DNA from: Oscillospiraceae bacterium
Lineage (GTDB): Bacteria > Bacillota > Clostridia > Oscillospirales > QAMX01
NCBI GenBank assembly: GCA_015067825.1
Contig: SVLQ01000004.1
Span: 62,001-126,000, forward strand
DNA: 64,000 nucleotides
Reading direction: 5' to 3'
Each line of letters opens with the position of its first letter. Position 1 is the first letter of the stretch. Positions 1 to 7,765 of this stretch are shown here, in pieces. A model generated the notes under the pieces. The model was not told the origin of the DNA, made no database searches, and saw nothing but the letters and a program-made list of their open reading frames with translations. A program made the position numbers and the translations under genes.

Positions 1-1647
1 GTTGCATCTCCGCAGGCGGTGGGAAGCATTGCGGCGTTCCGTTTGCGGTTGTCTCCCCAAAATCCGCGTGCCGTTTTGGCTGCTGCGGCAGCAGACCGTG
101 TCGCTGCCGCGGTTGCCCTCGCCAAACACGGCGCGGACCCAACGCGCGGCTTCTTCGCCGAAGCGCGTGATACACGCCTTGCCCAGACGCAACTGATCAC
201 CGTCTCCACACCGAGCGCGCCGCTCGACCGCTACCTGAACGATTGGAATGTCTGGCAGATCAAAGGTGCGCGCCTTTTTGCGCGGTCGTCGCTTTACCAA
301 AACGGCGGTGCAATCGGCTTTCGCGACCAGCTGCAGGATGCGCTGGCGCTCCTGCCGGACGAACCGCAGATTCTGCGCGCATTGCTTTGCCTGTGTGCGG
401 CGCATCAGTATGCCGAGGGCGATGTGCAGCACTGGTTCCACATCGGCTTTGTCGACCAAACCGTCGCCAGCGGTGTGCGCACGCGCTGCAGCGACGATCT
501 GCTGTGGCTACCGTTGGCCGTCGGCGAATACGTTGCGCGCACGGGTGATCTGACGGTGTTGGCCGAGCAGATTCCGTTTCTCGAGAGCCCGCCGCTGCGC
601 GCAGAAGAACACGAGCGTTACGAGGATGCGCACGTCGGCGGAGAAATCAGAACGCTCAGTGTGCACTGTCTGCGGGCACTGGAACAGTTTTTTACCCGCG
701 GTACTGGCGAACACGGTCTACCGCTGATGCTCGGCGGCGACTGGAACGACGGGATGAATGCCGTGGGACTTGCGGGGCGCGGCGAGAGTGTTTGGCTCGC
801 GTGGTTTGCCGCGCTGGCGGCCCGCCGGTTCGCCGATGTGTGCGAACGTCTGGACGACCCCGATACCGCCCAAATGCTTCGAGCCCGCGCGGCAGAGATG
901 TTTTCTGCGGCGGATGCGAGCTTTGCCTCCGACCGTTATGCGCGCGCCTATACCGATGACGGTCGCGTCCTCGGTACGGCCGAGTCGCAAGCCTGTCGAA
1001 TCGATTCCATCGCCCAAAGCTTTGCATGGCTGGCGGCAGAGGGAACGGAATCGGAGGAAACGCGCACGCGCATGCGCGTGGCGCTGCAATCGGCATTGGC
1101 GCATCTGGTTGATCCCAAGCGAAAAATTGTCCGGCTCTTTGATCCGCCGTTTGCGCCGGAGGATGGGGTTGGTTATATCGGCACCTATCCCGCCGGTGTC
1201 CGCGAAAACGGCGGACAGTACACGCATGCGGCAGTGTGGCTGGCGATGGCGTGTTTTGCCGCCGATCGCCCGGACGACGGCTGGGAAATTCTGGAAATGC
1301 TGTTGCCGGAAACCCACGACCCAAGCGTCTACGGCGGCGAAGATTTTGTGCTGGCGGCCGATGTCGGCGGCGAGGGAAACTTCGCGGGTGTCTGCGGCTG
1401 GAGCTGGTACACAGGTTCGGCCGCATGGTACCGCCGGGCCGTGCTGGAATCGATGCTGGGCATCCGCTTTCTGCCCGATGGCCTTTGCGTTATGCCCTGC
1501 TTGCCGTCCAAACTGCCGCACTGCCGCTGCCGCCTGCAGCTGGGCAAAAACACGGTTGGCCTTGCAATCAACCGCAGTGCCAACGGCAAGCGCCACGTGC
1601 TGAAATTCACCGAAGGCAAAACCGTATACGAAATGGAGGTTCGCTGA
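1..1647 (+). CDS. GH94-type glycoside phosphorylase / glycosyltransferase-36-like protein, 3' part
   Basis: The reading frame is open from base 1, so this is the C-terminal 548 residues of a larger protein cut by the window edge. It resembles the (alpha/alpha)6-barrel catalytic domain of GH94 phosphorylases, which split beta-glucosidic bonds with phosphate, including the large NdvB-like and cellobionate-type members. Visible family signatures are LNDWNVWQIKGARLFARSS near local residue 78, GGAIGFRDQLQDA, and GGDWNDGMN at about local residue 245-253, whose second Asp (about 250) aligns with the general acid. A GRGESVWLAWF segment follows and the C-terminus reads as a beta-sandwich cap. The frame is intact to the stop and a terminator follows directly. 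Family is confident; the exact donor sugar is not. Confidence 0.82.
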   Translation, partial: VASPQAVGSIAAFRLRLSPQNPRAVLAAAAADRVAAAVALAKHGADPTRGFFAEARDTRLAQTQLITVSTPSAPLDRYLNDWNVWQIKGARLFARSSLYQNGGAIGFRDQLQDALALLPDEPQILRALLCLCAAHQYAEGDVQHWFHIGFVDQTVASGVRTRCSDDLLWLPLAVGEYVARTGDLTVLAEQIPFLESPPLRAEEHERYEDAHVGGEIRTLSVHCLRALEQFFTRGTGEHGLPLMLGGDWNDGMNAVGLAGRGESVWLAWFAALAARRFADVCERLDDPDTAQMLRARAAEMFSAADASFASDRYARAYTDDGRVLGTAESQACRIDSIAQSFAWLAAEGTESEETRTRMRVALQSALAHLVDPKRKIVRLFDPPFAPEDGVGYIGTYPAGVRENGGQYTHAAVWLAMACFAADRPDDGWEILEMLLPETHDPSVYGGEDFVLAADVGGEGNFAGVCGWSWYTGSAAWYRRAVLESMLGIRFLPDGLCVMPCLPSKLPHCRCRLQLGKNTVGLAINRSANGKRHVLKFTEGKTVYEMEVR

Positions 1648-1655
1648 TCCTCCGC

Positions 1656-1689
1656 GCCGCCGACTTTTTAGCCGGCGGCACTTTTTTTT
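1656..1689 (+). terminator. Rho-independent terminator after the GH94 gene
   Basis: A 7-bp GC stem (GCCGCCG at 1656-1662 with CGGCGGC at 1673-1679) is followed by a run of eight T at 1682-1689. It separates the glycosidase from the spoIIIA operon. Confidence 0.85.
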
Positions 1690-1798
1690 GTTCTGTGTCT
1701 GACAGGCGGGGCATAGGTATAAGCAAATGGAACAGCGGAAAGGGGATGAGAGCGTGCGGCTGATTGCAAAACATGTGCTGCCGGAAGGGAGTGCCCGC

Positions 1799-2728
1799 GT
1801 GACGGCAGCTCAGCTGCTGCCGGCTCTGGATTGTTTGCCGTCGGAACTCAAACGGGCAATTCTTTTACTGCCGGAGAGCACGCGCTACCGTCTGGAGGAA
1901 ATTCGCCTGCGAACCGGACGGATGGCTTCGGTCACCGTGGGTGGGCAGGAAAAGATCGTCACCCGCGACGGCAGATTGATCCCGGAAGACAGCCTTGGCC
2001 GTGGCATCCTTTGTCCGGCGGAATATGTGCGGGCTGTTGTCGAACGCGCAGCCGACGGCTTTGTCTACAGCGCTGAGGAAACGATCCGGCAGGGATTTGT
2101 TGCGATGCGCGGCGGCCACCGCTGCGGTCTGGCCGGCCGTGCCGTTCTCTCCGGCGGCACGGTCACATCCATCGGGGAACTCGGGTCGGTTTGCCTGCGG
2201 ATCGCGCGCGATATCGAAGGGGTTGCCGCCGAAGGAGCGGACGCGATCATTGCCGACGGCAAACTTTGTAACACGCTGATCGTTTCGCCGCCTCTGGCCG
2301 GCAAGACGACGTATCTGCGGGATCTTGTTCGGTCACTGGCCGCACGCCGATTGCGCGTGGGGGTCTGCGACGAACGCTGCGAAATTGCCGCTGTGTGCGC
2401 TGGTGAGCCGCAGTTTTCACTCGGTCAGAGTATTGACGTGATCGATAACTGCCCTAAGGCCGAGGCGGCAATGATTCTGCTGCGTGCGCTGGCGCCGCAG
2501 GTGATTGCGATGGACGAGATCACCGCTCCCGGTGACGTGGCCGCGATTCTCTGTGCGGCCAACTGCGGTGTGGCGGTTGTGGCGACCGCACATGCCGACA
2601 GCACCGAGGCGGCCATGCGGCGTCCGATCTATGCGCCGCTGTGGGAAAACCGCGTGTTTTCCCGCGTGCTCGAGCTTTCGGCTGTTCCGCCGCGGCGCAC
2701 ATGCGCGGTCTACGCGTTGGATGGCTGA
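1799..2728 (+). CDS. spoIIIAA: Stage III sporulation protein AA (ATPase)
   Basis: SpoIIIAA is the cytoplasmic, secretion-type ATPase of the SpoIIIA-SpoIIQ channel that links mother cell and forespore. The Walker A motif SPPLAGKTTYLRDL lies near residue 162 and a Walker B-like VIAMDEI segment follows. I prefer the GTG start at 1799: GGAAGGGAG lies 7 bases upstream and the product then begins close to the usual family N-terminus. GTG 1754 and ATG 1727 are in-frame alternatives; the latter has no clear ribosome site. The stop overlaps the start region of spoIIIAB. The gene heads a complete spoIIIAA-AH cluster. No convincing promoter was seen upstream. Confidence 0.93.
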   Translation: MTAAQLLPALDCLPSELKRAILLLPESTRYRLEEIRLRTGRMASVTVGGQEKIVTRDGRLIPEDSLGRGILCPAEYVRAVVERAADGFVYSAEETIRQGFVAMRGGHRCGLAGRAVLSGGTVTSIGELGSVCLRIARDIEGVAAEGADAIIADGKLCNTLIVSPPLAGKTTYLRDLVRSLAARRLRVGVCDERCEIAAVCAGEPQFSLGQSIDVIDNCPKAEAAMILLRALAPQVIAMDEITAPGDVAAILCAANCGVAVVATAHADSTEAAMRRPIYAPLWENRVFSRVLELSAVPPRRTCAVYALDG

Positions 2729-2729
2729 T

Positions 2730-3239
2730 ATGGTGCGGTGGATCGGATTTTTCCTCCTCTGCTCGGCCGGCACCGCGATCGGACTGCGGGCAAAACGCGC
2801 GGTCACGGTACGCGTGCGTGCGCTGTATGCGCTCGGTGCGGCATGTGAGCAGATGCAGCAGGCAATCGCCTTTGCCAAACCGTCTCCGTCTGCCCTGTTT
2901 CGGCAGCTGCGGGAACAACCGGGGGCAACGGCTCCGTTATTTGCCGCTGCCGATGCGGCGGTTCGCCGCGGTCTTCCGCCTGGTGTGGCCTGGCAGGAGG
3001 CGTGTGAACGCGCCGGAGGCGCTTTGGCACTGCAACCGGCAGAACTCGCCGAGCTGAAAACGGTCGGAACTTCGCTGACGTCGCTGCCGGCCGATGCCGT
3101 GCGGCAGGCGTTGGGCGCATCTGCCGCCCTGTTTTTGCAGTGGGCGCGGGCGGCAGAATCTGTGCAGAAAAATGAAGAGCGTCTGCGGCTGACCGTTTGG
3201 ATCACAGCGGCGCTTTTGCTGGGAATCCTATTTGTGTAA
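2730..3239 (+). CDS. spoIIIAB: Stage III sporulation protein AB
   Basis: Small membrane-anchored protein of the SpoIIIA complex with the fold of type II secretion GspF cytoplasmic domains. An N-terminal hydrophobic segment (MVRWIGFFLLCSAGTAIG) is followed by a helical domain with the family hallmarks of alternating Ala/Leu helices, and a C-terminal hydrophobic anchor ends in LLLGILFV. The ATG at 2730 gives the usual family N-terminus; ATG 2721, overlapping the spoIIIAA stop, is also possible. It lies second in the operon, and downstream spoIIIAC follows after a short gap. The length of about 169 residues matches the family. Confidence 0.9.
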   Translation: MVRWIGFFLLCSAGTAIGLRAKRAVTVRVRALYALGAACEQMQQAIAFAKPSPSALFRQLREQPGATAPLFAAADAAVRRGLPPGVAWQEACERAGGALALQPAELAELKTVGTSLTSLPADAVRQALGASAALFLQWARAAESVQKNEERLRLTVWITAALLLGILFV

Positions 3240-3258
3240 CGTGACGGAGGAAAAGAGT

Positions 3259-3453
3259 TTGCAAGTCGATCTGCTCTTCAAAATTGCCGCGGTCGGGTTG
3301 GCGATCGCATTTCTGAATATGGTACTTTCGCGCGCCGGACGCGACGATCAGGCGCTTTTGGTGACGATCGCAGGCGTTGTGGTCGTGCTGGTGGTGCTGA
3401 TCGACGAAATCGCCGCACTCTTTACCGCCATCCGCCGCGTATTTTCGCTGTAG
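3259..3453 (+). CDS. spoIIIAC: Stage III sporulation protein AC
   Basis: A 64-residue, two-helix membrane protein of the SpoIIIA channel. The TTG start at 3259 is chosen because GGAGGA at 3246-3251 is well placed and the resulting MQVDLLFKIAAVGLAIAF N-terminus and length match SpoIIIAC. A longer frame from 3232 would overlap the spoIIIAB stop without a ribosome site. A second hydrophobic segment (VTIAGVVVVLVVLIDEIAA) completes the hairpin. SpoIIIAD begins 2 bases after the stop. Confidence 0.9.
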   Translation: MQVDLLFKIAAVGLAIAFLNMVLSRAGRDDQALLVTIAGVVVVLVVLIDEIAALFTAIRRVFSL

Positions 3454-3455
3454 GC

Positions 3456-3851
3456 ATGGACGAAGCTCTGCGCTATACCGCGCTGGTACTGGCCGTGCTC
3501 GTCTGTGTGCTCCTGCTCAAAAAAGCCGAGCCGACGGCGGCAACGGCGGTTTCGCTGATCGGTGCCGCGGCCATCGGCGCGGCGGCGGTGACGGCGTTTT
3601 CCGTGGTCGTCGACTTTCTGCGCGAGACTGAGCCGATGATAGAAGGGGCGGAAGGTGTGGTGCCACTGCTGCTGAAGGTGCTTGCGACGGTGCTGACCAC
3701 GGGCTTTGGCGCGCAGGCATGCCGGGACTGCGGCGAAGGTTCTTTGGCGATGCAGCTGGAATTTTTGGGTGGCGTCCTCGCATTTGTGCAGGTGCTGCCG
3801 TTGCTCGGCGGGGTGTTTTCCATGCTGCGGGCAATGGCGGGGTTGGTCTGA
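3456..3851 (+). CDS. spoIIIAD: Stage III sporulation protein AD
   Basis: A 131-residue polytopic membrane protein of the engulfment channel complex. Four hydrophobic stretches are visible: the N-terminal YTALVLAVLVCVLLL, an Ala/Val-rich one near residues 30-50, one over VVPLLLKVLATVLTTGFGAQ, and the C-terminal VLPLLGGVFSMLRAMAGLV. The conserved GFGAQACRDCGEGSLA segment is typical of SpoIIIAD. It is packed tightly between spoIIIAC and spoIIIAE. Confidence 0.92.
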   Translation: MDEALRYTALVLAVLVCVLLLKKAEPTAATAVSLIGAAAIGAAAVTAFSVVVDFLRETEPMIEGAEGVVPLLLKVLATVLTTGFGAQACRDCGEGSLAMQLEFLGGVLAFVQVLPLLGGVFSMLRAMAGLV

Positions 3852-3878
3852 AACAAGACCGGAAAGTGGGAACAAACG

Positions 3879-4958
3879 ATGAAACGGCGGAGATTTTGGC
3901 TGATTTTGCTGCTGCTGTGGCAGTTATCGCCCCTGTGTGCGGCATTCGACGGTGAGGCGGAAACCGAAGAACTCGGTGGTCTTTTGCCCGATGCTCAAAC
4001 CGACATTCTACGGGAGGCACAGACCGAAGCCGGGTACGATTTTACAAAGGGAATCTCCGCAATCCTACAAAACGCCTGGTCGGCGGCCGGTGGTGTTTGC
4101 AAGCACGGTGTGCAGACTGCTGCGGCGATGCTGGTGGTTTGCCTTGCGTGCGGTGCGGTGGGAATGTGGTTGGCTGACGGCTCGGTGGTCGGCGCGCTTG
4201 CACTCAGTTCCGCTTCGGTCGGTTCGGTGTTTGCGATCGGTGCGGTGGCACTGAACGGAACACTGACGCAGCTGACTGCGTTTCTCGGCGAACTTGATGC
4301 GTTTTCCAAAGCTCTGCTGCCAACGCTGACGGCTGCGGGGATCGCGGCGGGTAACGGCGGTGCGGCAGTGGCACGGCAGAGTGCGGCCTTAGTGTGCGCC
4401 GATCTGCTGATCACGCTGTTTCGCCGCGTGTTTGTTCCGCTTGTCTATGCCGTACTTGCCTTTCGAGGAGCTGGGATCATCGCACAAAACCCGTTTTTTG
4501 CCCGCGCAGGTGCTTTCTGTAAAAACACGGTGTCTCTCGTGCTCCGCGTGCTGCTGACGCTGTATTTTGGCTATCTCACCGTTGTGGGTCTGGTCGGCGG
4601 CGCTGCCGATACGCTGGCTAAGCGGGCTGCCAAAACGGCGGTCTCTGCGGGGATTCCGCTCATCGGCGGTGTGCTGACCGATGCGGCCGAAGCGGTTTAC
4701 GCCGGTGCGGCACTCGCCAAAAATACGATCGGCGTGTTTGGCTTGCTCGCAATCCTTGCCTTGGCGGTGCTGCCGATTCTATCGGCGGGCGGTGCGTATC
4801 TTTGTCTGCGGGTCGGTGCGGCGCTCGCGCAGAATCTGCCGGAAACCGGCGGCAGAGAGGCGATCGATGCGGTTGCCGATGCTGTGGGGATGGTGTTTGC
4901 CATGTGTGCGGCGTCGGCGGCACTGCTGCTACTGACGGTGATTTTATGCATGCGGTAA
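3879..4958 (+). CDS. spoIIIAE: Stage III sporulation protein AE
   Basis: Polytopic membrane subunit of the SpoIIIA channel, 359 residues. An N-terminal signal sequence (FWLILLLLWQLSPLCAAF) is followed by an extracytoplasmic acidic stretch and about seven transmembrane segments from residue 80 onward, the usual SpoIIIAE arrangement. Start ATG 3879 sits 27 bases after the spoIIIAD stop, and spoIIIAF follows closely. No disruption was seen. Confidence 0.92.
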   Translation: MKRRRFWLILLLLWQLSPLCAAFDGEAETEELGGLLPDAQTDILREAQTEAGYDFTKGISAILQNAWSAAGGVCKHGVQTAAAMLVVCLACGAVGMWLADGSVVGALALSSASVGSVFAIGAVALNGTLTQLTAFLGELDAFSKALLPTLTAAGIAAGNGGAAVARQSAALVCADLLITLFRRVFVPLVYAVLAFRGAGIIAQNPFFARAGAFCKNTVSLVLRVLLTLYFGYLTVVGLVGGAADTLAKRAAKTAVSAGIPLIGGVLTDAAEAVYAGAALAKNTIGVFGLLAILALAVLPILSAGGAYLCLRVGAALAQNLPETGGREAIDAVADAVGMVFAMCAASAALLLLTVILCMR

Positions 4959-4985
4959 AACTTGTGTGCGAGAGGGGAGAACTGT

Positions 4986-5456
4986 GTGCGCGCGTTGGGA
5001 TCGTGGCTGCTTTCGTTGGCGGCGGTCGGACTGTTCGGAGCGGTTATTGCGGCAGTCGCGCCGGGAAAGCACCAAAAAACCGTACGGTTTGCGGTGGGAT
5101 TGGCCGTGATTTTGCTAGTTCTGCGGCCGCTGCAAAACCGTTGGGCGGTTTCGCTTCCGGCGGAACTAGCGCACTATGAAGCCGAAGTGGCCGGGCGCCT
5201 GCGCGCGGCACGGGGCTCTGCACAAACCGCTGCGGTGGAAATGGTTTGCGCGCAGACGGCCCGATCCTGTGAACTGGCGCTGGAAGAAATCGGAATCCTC
5301 GCGGATGTCACGTTGGTTCCCTCTGCCGACGGTGCGCGCTTTCTGCGTGCGGAAATTTCCTATGAAGTTTGGCCGGATTCCGATCTTTGCGCCGAAGCTG
5401 CGGCCGTGATCACTGCACAGACCGGCGTGGCTGCGGAAGACCAGATCCATCGCTGA
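4986..5456 (+). CDS. spoIIIAF: Stage III sporulation protein AF
   Basis: Bitopic SpoIIIA protein: two N-terminal transmembrane segments (SWLLSLAAVGLFGAVIAAV and FAVGLAVILLVLRPL), then a soluble ring-building-motif-like domain. The GTG at 4986 is preferred because AGGGGAG lies 6-7 bases upstream and gives the normal N-terminus; a TTG frame start at 4962 would add eight residues. About 156 residues. It is followed at 15 bases by spoIIIAG. Confidence 0.88.
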   Translation: MRALGSWLLSLAAVGLFGAVIAAVAPGKHQKTVRFAVGLAVILLVLRPLQNRWAVSLPAELAHYEAEVAGRLRAARGSAQTAAVEMVCAQTARSCELALEEIGILADVTLVPSADGARFLRAEISYEVWPDSDLCAEAAAVITAQTGVAAEDQIHR

Positions 5457-5470
5457 AAGGAGAAGAAGCC

Positions 5471-6001
5471 GTGACCTTGCGGGAATTGCTTGGCGGAAAA
5501 GAAAAACTGTTCGCATTTTGCAAAAAGAACAAGTGGCTGCTTCTGACAGGCGTTTTGGGGCTGTTTCTGCTCTGCTTGCCAGTCGGCGGCGGAGTGGAAA
5601 CACCGCCGGTGATCGCCGAAACCGCCGAGGAGACGTTTTCGGCCGAGGCATTTGAGCAAAAGCTGGAGGAGATCCTCGCGGAAATCGACGGCGCAGGAGA
5701 TGTCCGCGTGATGCTGACGGTAGGGCGCGGCACAGAGACGATCTACGCAACCGACACGCTGGAGCATGTCCGCACGCAGGAGGGCGTGAGCGAACGCGAG
5801 CACGAAGAATCGCTTGTCCTGCGTGGGCAAAACGGGAGCAGCGAGGCGGTGGAGCGGGTACGGGTGTATCCGCAGTTTTCCGGCGCTGTCGTTGTCTGCG
5901 ACGGTGCGGACAAAGCGAGCGTGAAGCTGATGGTGCTGTCGGCGGTTTCGGCGGCAACGGGATTGTCAAGCGAAAAGATCAGCGTTCTGCCGCGAAAATA
6001 G
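5471..6001 (+). CDS. spoIIIAG: Stage III sporulation protein AG
   Basis: SpoIIIAG forms a large ring in the intermembrane space of the feeding-tube channel. The GTG at 5471 follows AAGGAGAAGAA and yields 176 residues: a short cytoplasmic start, one transmembrane helix (WLLLTGVLGLFLLCLPVG), then the ring-building-motif domain with GAGDVRVMLTVGRG and a C-terminal AVSAATGLSSEKISVLPRK segment characteristic of the family. The frame is open much further upstream, but only the GTG has a good ribosome site. Confidence 0.9.
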   Translation: MTLRELLGGKEKLFAFCKKNKWLLLTGVLGLFLLCLPVGGGVETPPVIAETAEETFSAEAFEQKLEEILAEIDGAGDVRVMLTVGRGTETIYATDTLEHVRTQEGVSEREHEESLVLRGQNGSSEAVERVRVYPQFSGAVVVCDGADKASVKLMVLSAVSAATGLSSEKISVLPRK

Positions 6002-6013
6002 TGCAAAAAAATA

Positions 6014-6042
6014 GCATAGTGTTTGCCGCTTGCGCATACGAT
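6014..6042 (+). promoter_or_regulatory. Putative sigma-E type promoter of spoIIIAH
   Basis: GCATAGT at 6014-6020 and CATACGAT at 6035-6042, 14 bases apart, match the Bacillus sigma-E pattern (KMATATT, about 14 bases, CATACAHT) at 6 of 7 and 7 of 8 positions. It lies between the spoIIIAG stop and the spoIIIAH start. The consensus is recalled from established Bacillus work; use here is inferred. Confidence 0.5.
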
Positions 6043-6079
6043 TTTATCGTAAAACTACCGCAAAAGGAAGGAATCTGAT

Positions 6080-6688
6080 ATGAAAGTGAAGAAAAGAACG
6101 GCGGTCGCCGCTGTCGTCGCGCTCCTTGTCTGCATGGCGGTCTACTTAAACTGGAGCTATCAGAAAGGGCTGGAAGGCGATTTGGATGTCGCGGGAGATG
6201 CCGATCTCGGCGCGGTGCAGAAAGAAGACCCTGTCAGCGATGAAGCGCGTCTGCTCGGCCAGATCAGCGAGGTCGGCAAAAATGAAGGCGACAATGCCAC
6301 CGCCGTCAGCGATACCGATTCGGCCATCCGCGAGTATTTTGCCCAGCTCCGCGTGACCCGTCAGCAAGCCCGTGACGAGGCCATCGGCGTATTGGAAACA
6401 ACCTCCACCGATAACAGTGTGAGTCAGGAGGCCAAAGAGGTGGCCGTGGCCAGCATCTCCAGAATTGCCAACAATGCCGTCACCGAAGCGCGGATCGAAT
6501 CGCTTGTTCTGGCCAAGGGGTATGTCGACTGTGCGGTCTTCCTGAACGATGACAGCCTGAGTATCGTCGTCGCACCGGTCGAAGGTGGACTGAAGAGCGA
6601 GGATGCCGTCCGTATCAAAGACATTGCCGTCAGCGAAACGACCATCGGCGTCGAGAACATCCGCATCATCGAAGCGCGTGTCGGCTGA
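6080..6688 (+). CDS. spoIIIAH: Stage III sporulation protein AH
   Basis: Mother-cell membrane protein whose extracellular domain binds SpoIIQ to form the intercellular channel. 202 residues: a basic N-terminus, one transmembrane helix (AAVVALLVCMAVYLNW), a charged linker, then the YscJ/FliF-like ring-building domain from about residue 80 to the end (AIREYFAQLRVTRQQARDEA and a C-terminal GVENIRIIEARV). GGAAGGAAT lies ahead of the ATG. It is set off from spoIIIAG by 78 bases containing a sigma-E-like promoter and is followed by a strong terminator. Confidence 0.93.
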   Translation: MKVKKRTAVAAVVALLVCMAVYLNWSYQKGLEGDLDVAGDADLGAVQKEDPVSDEARLLGQISEVGKNEGDNATAVSDTDSAIREYFAQLRVTRQQARDEAIGVLETTSTDNSVSQEAKEVAVASISRIANNAVTEARIESLVLAKGYVDCAVFLNDDSLSIVVAPVEGGLKSEDAVRIKDIAVSETTIGVENIRIIEARVG

Positions 6689-6703
6689 AGTACGGCCAAC
6701 GCG

Positions 6704-6736
6704 AACCGCGGCAGAAGATCTCTGCCGCGGTTTTTT
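6704..6736 (+). terminator. Rho-independent terminator of the spoIIIA operon
   Basis: A 12-bp perfect stem (6704-6715 with 6721-6732), five-base loop AGATC, and T run through 6736. Confidence 0.92.
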
Positions 6737-6822
6737 GACGGAAAAACGGCAGGGGAATGTAAATTTATTTCGGAGGCGGCCAACCGCCGAAAAAAACCAT
6801 CGCTTTTTTCGGCAAACTGTGT

Positions 6823-6828
6823 TATAAT
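6823..6828 (+). promoter_or_regulatory. Probable -10 box for cdaA
   Basis: A perfect TATAAT lies about 50 bases before the cdaA start. The -35 position (about 6800-6805) is weak and overlaps a small A/T-rich hairpin (6786-6795 with 6804-6813), so only the -10 is supported. Confidence 0.5.
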
Positions 6829-6877
6829 GGTATTTGTATCAGAGTGCTTTGCCGCACCGGGAAAGGAGCCTCCGTTT

Positions 6878-7735
6878 ATGAGCCAATTCCTCACCTTCAT
6901 TCAAAACTCGATCAAATGGATGCGTTGGCAGGATATCGTCGATATGCTGCTGATGGCGTTCCTCATTTATAAAGGAATGCAGCTGTTGCGCGATACCAGC
7001 GCTGGACAAGTTATCAAAGGCATTTTGCTGATTGTTGTCGCCGGTCAGATCTTCGGCTGGCTGCAGCTGAACGTGATCTACTATCTTCTGACTGCGACCT
7101 TGCAGATCGGTATCATCGCGCTGGTCATTCTTTTCCAGCCGGAGCTGCGCCGTATGCTCGATACGGTCGGCCGCAGCCGGCTGCCATCCTTCTTCAAAGC
7201 GGAGCGAACGCAACCAAACAACGAAACACTCCGCGCAATCGCGCAGCTCGTCGAGACATGCGGCGATATGTCCCGCACCAAGACCGGTGCGCTGATCGTC
7301 ATCGAGCGTGAGACCAAGCTTGGCGAAATCATGAAGACCGGTACCATTGTCAACGCCGATATCACCAGCGAACTGCTGAAAAATATCTTCTTCAACAAAG
7401 CTCCGCTCCACGATGGTGCCGTTGTCATCCGCGATAACCGCATCGCCGCTGCCGGCTGCTTCCTGCCGCTGTCGTCGAACAAAAACCTCAGCAACGAGCT
7501 CGGCACGCGTCACCGCGCCGGTGTCGGCATCAGCGAAGTGAGCGATGCGCTCGTGCTGATCGTTTCCGAAGAGACCGGTTCGGTCTCGGTCGCCGCCGAA
7601 GGTGTTTTAAAGCGTCACCTCTCGTCCGCCACGCTGACGACGATTTTGAACAATGAGCTTGTCCACGATGCGGAAAAAGAAGAAAAACTGGAAAAATTCA
7701 AATTCTGGAAACGCCGCAAACCGCAGCAGCAATAA
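6878..7735 (+). CDS. cdaA: Diadenylate cyclase CdaA
   Basis: Membrane enzyme that condenses two ATP into cyclic di-AMP, a messenger controlling potassium and cell-wall homeostasis. About 285 residues: three N-terminal transmembrane helices (residues about 20-95), then the DAC domain with the catalytic DGA motif at 179-181 (PLHDGAVVI) and RHR at 211-213 (GTRHRAGVGISE), both intact. The ATG at 6878 follows GAAAGGAG; the upstream in-frame extension to 6827 overlaps the -10 box and is rejected. The cdaR-like gene follows, the conserved Firmicutes pairing. Confidence 0.96.
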   Translation: MSQFLTFIQNSIKWMRWQDIVDMLLMAFLIYKGMQLLRDTSAGQVIKGILLIVVAGQIFGWLQLNVIYYLLTATLQIGIIALVILFQPELRRMLDTVGRSRLPSFFKAERTQPNNETLRAIAQLVETCGDMSRTKTGALIVIERETKLGEIMKTGTIVNADITSELLKNIFFNKAPLHDGAVVIRDNRIAAAGCFLPLSSNKNLSNELGTRHRAGVGISEVSDALVLIVSEETGSVSVAAEGVLKRHLSSATLTTILNNELVHDAEKEEKLEKFKFWKRRKPQQQ

Positions 7736-7765
7736 CCCGATGCGGAAGGAAAGGTATGGTGAAAT

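Noticed and set aside
1690-1726. Possible sigma-E promoter ahead of spoIIIAA (CATAGGTA-like -10)
   Set aside because: The -10 matches poorly and there is no -35 match at the right spacing, so no promoter is claimed.
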